The translations under genes were made by a program, and so were the position numbers. Positions 16,885 through 23,707 of a stretch of 28,363 nucleotides of DNA are shown here, piece by piece. This DNA is from JBKEDG01 sp047973085. Its GTDB lineage: Bacteria > Bacillota_I > Bacilli_A > JBKEDG01. The DNA lies in the NCBI GenBank assembly GCA_047973085.1, contig JBKEBI010000060.1, positions 1 through 28,363 of the forward strand, given 5' to 3'. The notes beneath the pieces were generated by a model that did no database searches, was not told the DNA's origin, and saw only the letters and a list, made by a program, of their open reading frames with translations. Each line of letters begins with the position of its first letter. Position 1 is the stretch's first letter.

Positions 16885-18025
16885 TAGTGGAAATAATATT
16901 AAATACACTTTATTTGGAGAATCTCATGGAGATGAAATCGGAATAGAAATATTTGGAATAAAGTCAGGATTTGAAATTGATTTTGAAAAAATAGATTATC
17001 AACTAAGACTTAGACAGGGCGGAGAAAAATATAATACTTCTCGTCAGGAAAAAGTTGAATATACTATTAAATCTGGTGTAGATAAAAATAGAACTAATGG
17101 AGAAAAGATTGTTATAGTGTTTAAAAATGAAAAACAAAAAAGTAAGGACTATAATAAGTTAAAACATCAACCTCGACCTGGACATGCAGATTATGTTGCA
17201 ATGACAAAATATAAAAAGTTTATTTCTGGTGGTGGACATTTTTCTGGAAGGCTTACAGCACCACTAGTATTTCTTGGGCAACTTTGTATGCAACTTATTA
17301 AAAAAGAGTACCCAGATTTTGAAGTGATTTCACATATAAATAAATTTCAGAATTTTGAAGATATTTCTTACTATGAAATAAGAAAAGAATTAGCAAAAAA
17401 TGTTAATGATATTGAACAAGTTATCTTACTTAGAAGTGCTTTGCATAAAAGATTGCTTGCTTGTAGAGGATTATTTTTTGAAGAAAGTAAATTTGAAAAA
17501 TATCAATTATCTACAGAAGACTTAATCAATAAAAAAACAACAGCTGGTGGTGAAATAGAGACAATTATTATAGGTTCACCTTCTCTAGTTGGAGAACCTT
17601 TTTTTGACACAATAGAAGGATGTTTTTCAAAGGCTTTATATAGCATCCCTAGTGTAAAAGGTGTAAGTTTTGGATATGGAAACTCATTTATAAATACGAA
17701 GGGTCACTTAGTAAAAGATGAAATTAAATATTTTGATAATAATAGTTTATATACTTTATTTAATTACAATGGAGGAATTAATGGGGGGATTACAAATGGG
17801 GAAGATATTGTCTTTAAAACTGTTTTGAAACCCATTGCTTCAATTATGCAAGAGCAACTTACATACAATAATTTGCTAAACGAAGTAATGCCTCTTACTA
17901 TTGGTGGAAGACATGATGTAACAATTGTTAATCGTATTATTCCTGTGATAGAAAGTGTGGTTTGTATAGAATTTTATGATTTAATTCTTGAAAGCAAAAA
18001 AATAAATAATCAAATAGTGAGATGA
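16874..18025 (+). CDS. aroC: Chorismate synthase
   Basis: AroC makes chorismate from EPSP, the product of the preceding gene, using reduced FMN. The protein of about 383 residues starts NNIKYTLFGESHG after a few residues, with the FGESHG signature, then RQGGEKYNTSR, the PRPGHADY block with the second conserved His, SGGGHFSGR, KGVSFGYG and the C-terminal GGRHDVTIV. I chose ATG 16874 over two upstream TTG codons because AGGAGG at 16859-16864 is 9 bases away. The start lies inside the last codons of the aroBA fusion, so translation is probably coupled. The stop codon lies in the arm of the following terminator. Other pathway genes (aroF/G, aroD, aroE, aroK) are not in the window. Confidence 0.93.
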   Translation: MRSSSGNNIKYTLFGESHGDEIGIEIFGIKSGFEIDFEKIDYQLRLRQGGEKYNTSRQEKVEYTIKSGVDKNRTNGEKIVIVFKNEKQKSKDYNKLKHQPRPGHADYVAMTKYKKFISGGGHFSGRLTAPLVFLGQLCMQLIKKEYPDFEVISHINKFQNFEDISYYEIRKELAKNVNDIEQVILLRSALHKRLLACRGLFFEESKFEKYQLSTEDLINKKTTAGGEIETIIIGSPSLVGEPFFDTIEGCFSKALYSIPSVKGVSFGYGNSFINTKGHLVKDEIKYFDNNSLYTLFNYNGGINGGITNGEDIVFKTVLKPIASIMQEQLTYNNLLNEVMPLTIGGRHDVTIVNRIIPVIESVVCIEFYDLILESKKINNQIVR

Positions 18026-18049
18026 AATAATTTTTATCTCACTATTTTT
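18012..18049 (+). terminator. Terminator of the shikimate operon
   Basis: A 12-bp stem AAATAGTGAGAT (18012-18023) / ATCTCACTATTT (18036-18047) is followed by T. The arms begin and end with A/T runs, so it could also work toward the minus-strand genes. The aroC stop begins in the left arm. Confidence 0.9.
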
Positions 18050-18052
18050 AAG

Positions 18053-18082
18053 CATAAAAAAGCAACTAAATTAATAGTTGCT
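18053..18082 (-). terminator. Terminator of the minus-strand nfeD-SPFH operon
   Basis: AGCAACTA (18061-18068) and TAGTTGCT (18075-18082) form a perfect 8-bp stem with a 6-base loop. On the minus strand it is followed by TTTTTT (18055-18060 on the plus strand as A). Confidence 0.88.
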
Positions 18083-18090
18083 CCCAATCT

Positions 18091-19047
18091 TTATTCTGCT
18101 ATTTTTTCACTAATATCTGTTTCAGAATCTTTTAATACTTCACTAAGACTTGCAGTTAAACTTGCTAAACCTTGAATGTTAGATGGAATAATAAGCTTTG
18201 TTGATTTCCCGTCAGCAAGTTTTTCAAGTGAGTCTAGAGACTTTAGAGAAATTAATGCATTATCGATATTTACTTCTTTTAGCCTTTCTAGACCTTCTGC
18301 TGTTGCAACATTTACTGCTAAAATTGCTTGAGCTTCCCCTTGAGCTTCAAGAATAGTTGCTTCTTTATTTGCAGTTGCACTAAGAACTTTTGCTTCTTTT
18401 TTTGCTTGAGCTTCGAGAATTGCTGATTCTTTGTTACCTTCAGCAACAAGAATTTTACTAGCCTTTTCACCTTCAGCCATTAAAATTGCTTCACGCTTTT
18501 CACGTTCTGCACGCATTTGCTTCTCCATTGCTTGTTGAATATCAGCTGGAGGTAGTATATTTTTAAGTTCTACACGATTAATTTTAATTCCCCATGGGTC
18601 TGTAGCTTCATCTAAAACAGATCTCATCTTTGTATTAATATGATCACGAGATGTAAGTGATTCATCAAGTTCAAGATCACCTATAATATTTCTAAGTGTA
18701 GTTGCAGTTAAATTTTCAATTGCTGCAATTGGGTTATTTACACCATATAAATAAAGCTTAGGATCAGTGACAGCATAATATACCACAGTGTCAATTTGCA
18801 TTGTAACATTATCTTTAGTAATTACAGGTTGTGGTGGAAAATCAATAACCTGCTCTTTTAAAGAAATTTTTGCAGCTACACGCTCTAAAAATGGTACTTT
18901 AACGTGTAAACCATTTTGCCAAGTTGTTTTATAAGATCCTAGACTTTCAATAATATACGCATTTGTTTGTGCAACAACGCGAATGTTTGCAATAAATATA
19001 AAAATTAAAATTAAAATTATAGCAAAAATCAGTAATGTTGTTATCAT
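18091..19047 (-). CDS. SPFH/Band-7 (stomatin-like, QmcA/paraslipin type) membrane protein
   Basis: This 318-residue scaffold protein of the stomatin/prohibitin/flotillin group forms large oligomers in membrane microdomains. It has one N-terminal membrane helix (about residues 3-22), then the Band-7 domain (about 25-180; VPFLERVAAKISLKEQ, KDNVTMQIDTVVYYAVTDP, ATTLRNIIGDLELDESLTSRD, WGIKINRVELKNI). After it comes an Ala/Glu-rich coiled coil with repeated AEGEKA/AEGNKE/AQAKKE units (about 190-245) and a short C-terminal tail. The start is behind GGAGGA on the minus strand. It follows an NfeD-like gene by 29 bases. This pairing is standard: the NfeD soluble domain and SPFH proteins work together, usually in membrane organisation or protein quality control. 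Its precise role here is unknown. Confidence 0.92.
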   Translation of the reverse strand: MITTLLIFAIILILIFIFIANIRVVAQTNAYIIESLGSYKTTWQNGLHVKVPFLERVAAKISLKEQVIDFPPQPVITKDNVTMQIDTVVYYAVTDPKLYLYGVNNPIAAIENLTATTLRNIIGDLELDESLTSRDHINTKMRSVLDEATDPWGIKINRVELKNILPPADIQQAMEKQMRAEREKREAILMAEGEKASKILVAEGNKESAILEAQAKKEAKVLSATANKEATILEAQGEAQAILAVNVATAEGLERLKEVNIDNALISLKSLDSLEKLADGKSTKLIIPSNIQGLASLTASLSEVLKDSETDISEKIAE

Positions 19048-19076
19048 AATAAAATCCTCCTATTTGTATAAATAAA

Positions 19077-19508
19077 TTATTTTTTTTCTACAGTAACTTT
19101 AGCTCCAGAAACATCTTTGATAGTAATAATATCTCCTTTAACTATTTCTTCATTAGATTGCGCTAACCATTCTAGACCATTAACTTTTACATAGCCTGTT
19201 TCAATACCTCCAAAACTATCAAGTGCAATTGCCTGCTCTCCAACAACTCTTTCATAGTTTGTCTTTATAGTTTTTCCATGATGAATTTTTTTGACAAAGG
19301 GCTTAGTTGCTATTAATAATACAATTGAAATAGCGATAAAAATAGCAATTTGAAGTATAATATTATTGCTATATAATGAGATTATAAACGATGGAATAGC
19401 AGCTATGGCAAACCATAATGTAACCAGATTAATTGTAACAGCTTCAATAATTAATAATACGATTATAATAAATAACCATAAAAATGCAATTAAAGTAAAA
19501 TCAACCAT
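19077..19508 (-). CDS. NfeD-like membrane protein (short form with OB-fold domain)
   Basis: This 143-residue protein has three or so membrane helices (about residues 5-26, 28-47 and 50-67) followed by a soluble OB-fold-like C-terminal domain (VGEQAIALDSFGGIETGYVKVNGLEWLA ... GDIITIKDVSGAKVTVEKK). This is the short NfeD form that lacks the protease domain and typically sits next to an SPFH protein, as it does here. GAGGTG precedes the minus-strand ATG by about 7 bases. It is the first gene of the two-gene operon. Confidence 0.9.
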   Translation of the reverse strand: MVDFTLIAFLWLFIIIVLLIIEAVTINLVTLWFAIAAIPSFIISLYSNNIILQIAIFIAISIVLLIATKPFVKKIHHGKTIKTNYERVVGEQAIALDSFGGIETGYVKVNGLEWLAQSNEEIVKGDIITIKDVSGAKVTVEKK

Positions 19509-19598
19509 TATTTTTCACCTCATTTCCTAAGATAATAGTAAAAAGCTACCATAATTATATTTTCAATAATAAAATGTAGCACTCTTCTACTTAGTTAT

Positions 19599-19607
19599 AT
19601 TATAACA
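19599..19607 (-). promoter_or_regulatory. Extended -10 promoter of the nfeD-SPFH operon
   Basis: On the minus strand the sequence reads TGTTATAAT, a perfect extended -10. It lies about 90 bases upstream of the nfeD ATG. The -35 region is weak. Confidence 0.6.
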
Positions 19608-19712
19608 CATTGTATTTAATAAATGTTAGTATGTTATATCTCTTTTGTAACTTTAAATATTTAATATATTCTAATCTCTAGACTTATTTTACTAGCGTAC
19701 ACTCATAACTTA

Positions 19713-19721
19713 TGTTATATT
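19713..19721 (+). promoter_or_regulatory. Candidate extended -10 promoter of the selenoprotein gene
   Basis: TGTTATATT (TGn plus a 5/6 match to TATAAT) lies 20 bases upstream of the ATG. The leader would be short, holding only the ribosome-binding site. Confidence 0.45.
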
Positions 19722-19740
19722 ATTATGTAGGAGGTTTATT

Positions 19741-20019
19741 ATGAAAAAAATTAAAATGTATGGTGCTGCTTTTTGAGGAGGATGTCCACCTGTAAAGGAC
19801 TACCTTTTGGAAAAAGGTATTGATTATGATTATGTAGATATTATGGAAAGTGAAGAAAACAAGTTTGAGTTTGAAGAGTTTAGAAGAAGTCGTGAAGAAT
19901 ATAATGAAATTTTACAAGAAGGTACTAGATTTGGTATACCAGTTCTTGTTTATGATAATGACCTTGTTATGGGGTTTGATAAAAAAGCGATTGATAGTTT
20001 AATAGCAAAATTAAAGTAA
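19741..20019 (+). CDS. Glutaredoxin-like protein, predicted selenoprotein (in-frame UGA = Sec12)
   Basis: This is a thioredoxin-fold redox protein of 92 residues if the in-frame TGA at 19774-19776 is read as selenocysteine. The start ATG 19741 has a perfect TAGGAGG 7 bases upstream; nothing comparable exists after the TGA. Upstream of the TGA the frame gives the first beta strand (MKKIKMYGAAF). Then comes U-GGC-PP, a C-x-x-C-type redox motif with Sec in first position (Sec12, Cys15). A helix (VKDYLLEKG), strand (IDYDYVDI), long helix, and the cis-proline segment FGIPVLVY (Pro67) follow. Both sides of the TGA therefore belong to one fold. Related clostridial proteins carry CPDC-like motifs here. 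A stem-loop fits a bacterial SECIS. Selenocysteine is inferred; the alternative is a nonsense mutation. A redox partner cannot be named. Confidence 0.82.
19774..19810 (+). promoter_or_regulatory. Bacterial SECIS-like stem-loop at the in-frame UGA
   Basis: The mRNA can fold as a hairpin starting at the UGA. Bases 19784-19787 (GUCC) pair with 19797-19800 (GGAC), then comes a 2x2 internal mismatch, then 19776-19781 pair with 19803-19808 (with two G-U pairs). The 9-base apical loop 19788-19796 reads ACCUGUAAA. It holds a GU about 16 bases after the UGA, matching the known placement of bacterial SECIS loops. A smaller competing hairpin with an AUGU loop is possible at 19777-19790. Confidence 0.65.
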
Positions 20020-20032
20020 TTTCATATTACCT

Positions 20033-20062
20033 AAAACACTAGCAAAATTGCTGGTGTTTTTT
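20033..20062 (+). terminator. Terminator of the selenoprotein gene
   Basis: AAAACACTAGCA pairs with TGCTGGTGTTTT (12 bp with one G-T) around a 4-base loop, followed by a T tract. Confidence 0.92.
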
Positions 20063-20177
20063 AAGTTACTAAAGCTATATGTAGCATGATACAAAAAATT
20101 ATGTTCTTCTAATGTGGAATTAATATAATTCTTTTATATTAACAATTTAATTTACCATATTATTAATAATTTTTTGA

Positions 20178-20206
20178 TTGACAATGTATTACATATGTGG
20201 TACACT
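20178..20206 (+). promoter_or_regulatory. Upstream promoter P1 with BlaI/MecI-like operator
   Basis: A perfect -35 TTGACA (20178-20183), a 17-base spacer and a -10 TACACT (20201-20206). The spacer is filled by the dyad GTATTACAT-ATGTGGTAC (20186-20203), in which GTA and ACAT are mirrored exactly. It resembles the TACA-n2-TGTA core bound by BlaI/MecI/CopY repressors, with one mismatch. Confidence 0.6.
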
Positions 20207-20313
20207 TATGCATGATAAAGACAATATACATTATTATTAAAAACATTGCAAAATAAACCAATAATAAATATAATATTTTTTAAGTTTTTTGGCACATGTT
20301 AAAATTGACTTTA

Positions 20314-20350
20314 TTGACTTATTTAAATAAAATATGTATACTACAAGTAT
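20314..20350 (+). promoter_or_regulatory. Downstream promoter P2 with ATACT-ACA-AGTAT dyad
   Basis: TTGACT (20314-20319), a 17-base spacer and TATACT (20337-20342). The perfect inverted repeat ATACT-ACA-AGTAT (20338-20350) covers the -10 and the likely start point, a place where a repressor would block initiation. Confidence 0.65.
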
Positions 20351-20391
20351 GCAAATAAATACTGAATTTATTGAAGAGAAGAGGAGGAAAT

Positions 20392-21741
20392 ATGCTTAAT
20401 AGAGTATTTTTATACATTAGTAAAAATTTTGTAAAAATGATTTCAACACTAATAATGTTCGTTGTAATGTTATCGGTTATTGGAACCCTTGTCTATGTTT
20501 ATTCAACTGTAAATAATAGAGTTGATCAAACAGGACTTATTAGACGTAATTATATTGTGGATGATGAAAAAATTTATAATCAAAGTGAGAGTGAAGAAAA
20601 TATTGAAACTGCTTCGTATACTTTAATTTATGAGGAATTAAAGAATTTAGATGGGTTAGAAGCGTATAAAATAGATGTTGGATATGCTAACGTTTATAAT
20701 TTTGTTATGGATGATGCAACTATTACAGATAGTAAAACTATAAATTTTCAAATTGCTGATGATTTTAAACAAATTGATTTTGTAACAGGTGCAGTGGAGA
20801 TTATAAGTGGTGAACTTAATTCAACGGGAATTGTTATTAGTGAAGAAATTTCTGAGGAATATGATGTTACTATAGGAGATACTTTAGATGTTTCATCTTT
20901 CTTTCTTATGGATTCTGAAATTGATTTTTCCCAAGATTCAAAAATGACATTTAGTTATACTTATGAGGTAGAAGTAAGTGGAATATACAGTTCAAGTTCT
21001 AGTGATGATTCTGATTCTGTGGATACAGTTTATTTATCAGAAGGTTTATATAGTGAAATCAGTAACGCTATTAAAAGTGAAGAAAAAAAGCTTTCTCCAG
21101 AAACGTATGAATATTCAACTGGATTTCCTGACTTTGAAAGAGTTCTTGCACAATATGATAATAAAGATAGCGCAAATAGTTTAGATAAATTTGTGAAAGA
21201 GAATTTTGATACCTTATATATAGTTGATAGTACAAAAGAAATTGATAAGTCAACTGAACCTTTGGCTGACTTTAATCAAATAGTTTTTATATTAATAATT
21301 GTTATTGCATTAATTTCTGCAGTAGGGATTTATCTAAATATGTACTTGAAATTAGAAAAGAGAAGATCTGAGTTTATTGCATTACTTGGGTGTGGAATTA
21401 ATTCTTTTAAATTAAGTATGCAAGTATTTTTTGAACAACTTATATTTGTTATAATTGCACTTCCATTTTCATATTTATTTGTTAACTCACTTGTTAAATT
21501 AGTAATTGAAATAATAAAAAAATACTATATTGTACTAATTAATGAAATATCAGTAAGTGATGGAGGAGTATATGGGAGTTGGTTAGATTATGTTACGATT
21601 GACTCGACTAATATAGTAGATTTTACAAATGCAAATTTACTGAGTGTTATGCTCATATCAGTAGGTATAATTATTATATCGCTTCTTCTATTATGTCTGT
21701 TTGAAGTAAATAGAAGGTATAAGAACGTTAAGAAGGTGTAG
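20392..21741 (+). CDS. MacB/FtsX-family ABC transporter permease, first of a pair
   Basis: This 449-residue membrane protein has the FtsX/MacB layout: one N-terminal helix (about residues 12-37), a large extracellular domain of about 250 residues rich in Asp, Glu and Ser, then three helices near residues 296-318, 343-365 and 416-440. It ends in a basic cytoplasmic tail. The LGCGINSFKLSMQVFFEQ segment after the second helix is the usual FtsX-type coupling region. I chose ATG 20392 over TTG 20371 because AGGAGGA is just upstream. It is the first gene of an operon with a second permease, an ATPase and a PASTA protein. Such permeases export or release peptides or lipoproteins, or transmit force to the wall. 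The substrate is not visible from sequence. Confidence 0.82.
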   Translation: MLNRVFLYISKNFVKMISTLIMFVVMLSVIGTLVYVYSTVNNRVDQTGLIRRNYIVDDEKIYNQSESEENIETASYTLIYEELKNLDGLEAYKIDVGYANVYNFVMDDATITDSKTINFQIADDFKQIDFVTGAVEIISGELNSTGIVISEEISEEYDVTIGDTLDVSSFFLMDSEIDFSQDSKMTFSYTYEVEVSGIYSSSSSDDSDSVDTVYLSEGLYSEISNAIKSEEKKLSPETYEYSTGFPDFERVLAQYDNKDSANSLDKFVKENFDTLYIVDSTKEIDKSTEPLADFNQIVFILIIVIALISAVGIYLNMYLKLEKRRSEFIALLGCGINSFKLSMQVFFEQLIFVIIALPFSYLFVNSLVKLVIEIIKKYYIVLINEISVSDGGVYGSWLDYVTIDSTNIVDFTNANLLSVMLISVGIIIISLLLLCLFEVNRRYKNVKKV

Positions 21742-21749
21742 GTGAGAGT

Positions 21750-23039
21750 ATGATTACTAGAATTTTATTAAATATAACAAAGCATAAAGTATTAAATATA
21801 CTTTTAATATTTCTACTTATACTATCTTTTGTTGGAATAACTTTCTCAAGTGTTTTTGTCTATAAGACAAGTAAGTTTTTAAATGAAATAGAATCAGCTG
21901 AAGATTTTATTGTTATAAGTAGTAGAGAGTTTTCTAAAACAGATACAGAGGCTATTGAAAAGTTAGAAACAAAGGTATATTTTGATTTGTATAAAAGTGT
22001 AGAGAGTAATGATAAGGTGAAGACAAAATTAGAATTATTTCCCTTTAACCTTGAAATTAAAGAGTTTCAACTAACACCTGAAGAAAGTGAAAGTGTTGAA
22101 TTTACGGACTATGTATCAGTAACATATTATGAGACAGAAGCTGAAAATATATTAGAGCTAGAAGATAATTATGATACATCAAAAGTTTATATTAGTGAGA
22201 AGGTTGCTGATAAATATGGATATGGTGTTGGAGATAAACTCAACTTAATTGGGTTTAGTAATATTGGATCAATAACAGATGCTTCAAGTATCGATTATTT
22301 TCCAGTTAAAGAAGTAGAAATAGGCGGAATTAATCAAATATATGAAAATGCTCCTGAAATGATTGTCTATGTTCCAAGTAATATTCTTATTAATACAGAA
22401 CCAGAAAATATACATTTAGGATTAGCTAAAATAGTTATAACTGGTACAGAAGAGGAGATTTCAAAAGTATATGAAGAGGTGAAAGAATATTCAAATAGTA
22501 CGTATATTTATTATTCAAAAGATTTGGAAAGTAAAGAGTTAGAATTTTTTGTAAAAATTAGAAATTTCTTTTTTATAATATGTATTTCAACGCTAATTGT
22601 TTTTGCATTTTCAATGTTGTCTTTAAATAATAATATTATGGAAAGAAGAACTGAAGAATTTAGGTTATATAATGTATTTGGTTTAGAGCCGAAAGTGATT
22701 GGACTTCAGCTAATTTTAGAGAAGGTTGCGCTGTTAATTATGTCTTTAGTTATTTCAATTCCATTATTTTTATTCCTATTAAGAGTTGGAAATAGTGTTG
22801 TTGACAAGCTTGTTGAATATACAGTTAGTAATGAGATGATTTTAGCAAAGATAATGAATGAAACAGGAAGTGAAGAGGTATTAGATACAATATATAATGG
22901 AATTTCTTCAATAGAAGTAAGTAGAATATTAATTATAATATTTGGAATAATTGCAATGTTTATTATAATAACAATTATTACAATTGTTCAGTTTGCATTT
23001 AGAAGAAGCAGTATTGTTAATCAAAGGAGAGGTGAATAA
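21750..23039 (+). CDS. MacB/FtsX-family ABC transporter permease, second of a pair
   Basis: This 429-residue protein has the same plan as its neighbour: helix 1 (about 12-35), a large outside domain (about 36-270), and helices at about 272-292, 320-345 and 393-418. The segment FRLYNVFGLEPKVIGLQLILEK is the FtsX-type loop. It is clearly distinct from the first permease in sequence, so the transporter is probably a heterodimer. It starts 8 bases after the previous stop, with AGGTGAGAG before the ATG. Its stop overlaps the start of the ATPase gene (TAATG), which suggests balanced, coupled translation. Confidence 0.82.
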   Translation: MITRILLNITKHKVLNILLIFLLILSFVGITFSSVFVYKTSKFLNEIESAEDFIVISSREFSKTDTEAIEKLETKVYFDLYKSVESNDKVKTKLELFPFNLEIKEFQLTPEESESVEFTDYVSVTYYETEAENILELEDNYDTSKVYISEKVADKYGYGVGDKLNLIGFSNIGSITDASSIDYFPVKEVEIGGINQIYENAPEMIVYVPSNILINTEPENIHLGLAKIVITGTEEEISKVYEEVKEYSNSTYIYYSKDLESKELEFFVKIRNFFFIICISTLIVFAFSMLSLNNNIMERRTEEFRLYNVFGLEPKVIGLQLILEKVALLIMSLVISIPLFLFLLRVGNSVVDKLVEYTVSNEMILAKIMNETGSEEVLDTIYNGISSIEVSRILIIIFGIIAMFIIITIITIVQFAFRRSSIVNQRRGE

Positions 23040-23707
23040 TGTCAGTATTTGAAATTAAAGATTTGAATTTATCGTTTAGAGATGGAGATATTGTGAGACA
23101 ATTATTTGAAAATGCTAGTGTTAAGTTTGAGAGTGGAAAAGTATATGCAGTAATGGGAAGAAGTGGTAGTGGGAAAAGTAGCTTTATTTCAGTTATTTCT
23201 GGATTGATTAAAGCAAACAACGTTTGCATAGAATATGATGGTAAACGTGTTGATGACAACATGTTAAAGTTTAGAAAAGAAAATATTTCCATGGTATTTC
23301 AAGATTACAATTTAATTGATTATTTGAGCCCAATTCAAAATATTCACGTAGCAAGCACTGCTCAGCTTAAAACAAAGCTTGAGAAGAATTTCATTCAATA
23401 CTTGCTTGATTTAGTAGGGATAAATATAATGAATGCAAAAAAGCCAGTAAGTAAGCTTTCTGGTGGAGAAAAACAGCGTGTTGCAATTGCTAGAGCTCTT
23501 TCTATTGATTGTCCAATTTTACTTGCAGATGAGCCTACGGGAAACTTAGATGTTGAAAATGAAGTATCAGTTATGAAGCTATTTAATAAAATTGCAAAAG
23601 AATCAAATAAAATTGTTATAATAGTTACACACTCAAACGATGTTGCAAAAGAGTGTGATGTTGTGTATAGATTAGAGGATGGTGGTTTTAGAAATGTCAC
23701 TTTATGA
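23039..23707 (+). CDS. ABC transporter ATPase (MacB/LolD type)
   Basis: This 222-residue ATPase is the expected partner of the two permeases. It has Walker A GRSGSGKSS, Q-loop VFQDYNLIDYLSP, signature KLSGGEKQRVAIARAL, Walker B ILLADEPTGNLD and the switch His in VTHSNDVA. The ADEPTGNLD wording is typical of the LolD/MacB/FtsE branch, in agreement with the FtsX-like permeases. The ATG overlaps the stop of the second permease, and its own end overlaps the start of the PASTA gene. Confidence 0.93.
   Translation: MSVFEIKDLNLSFRDGDIVRQLFENASVKFESGKVYAVMGRSGSGKSSFISVISGLIKANNVCIEYDGKRVDDNMLKFRKENISMVFQDYNLIDYLSPIQNIHVASTAQLKTKLEKNFIQYLLDLVGINIMNAKKPVSKLSGGEKQRVAIARALSIDCPILLADEPTGNLDVENEVSVMKLFNKIAKESNKIVIIVTHSNDVAKECDVVYRLEDGGFRNVTL

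Larger units (their letters stand above)
20063..20391 (+). other. Regulatory region before the permease/PASTA operon, no gene
   Basis: About 330 bases without a credible reading frame. It holds two separate sigma-70-like promoters, each with an inverted repeat over or between its elements. Between them (about 20207-20313) is only AT-rich sequence in which I see no stable hairpin or known riboswitch core. Confidence 0.7.

Noticed and set aside
19774..19776. UGA read as tryptophan (Mycoplasma-type code) instead of selenocysteine
   Set aside because: Trp is encoded by TGG in all clear genes here, and TGA ends citD (2670-2672) and aroC (18023-18025) at the expected lengths. The residue needed at this site is a Cys equivalent.
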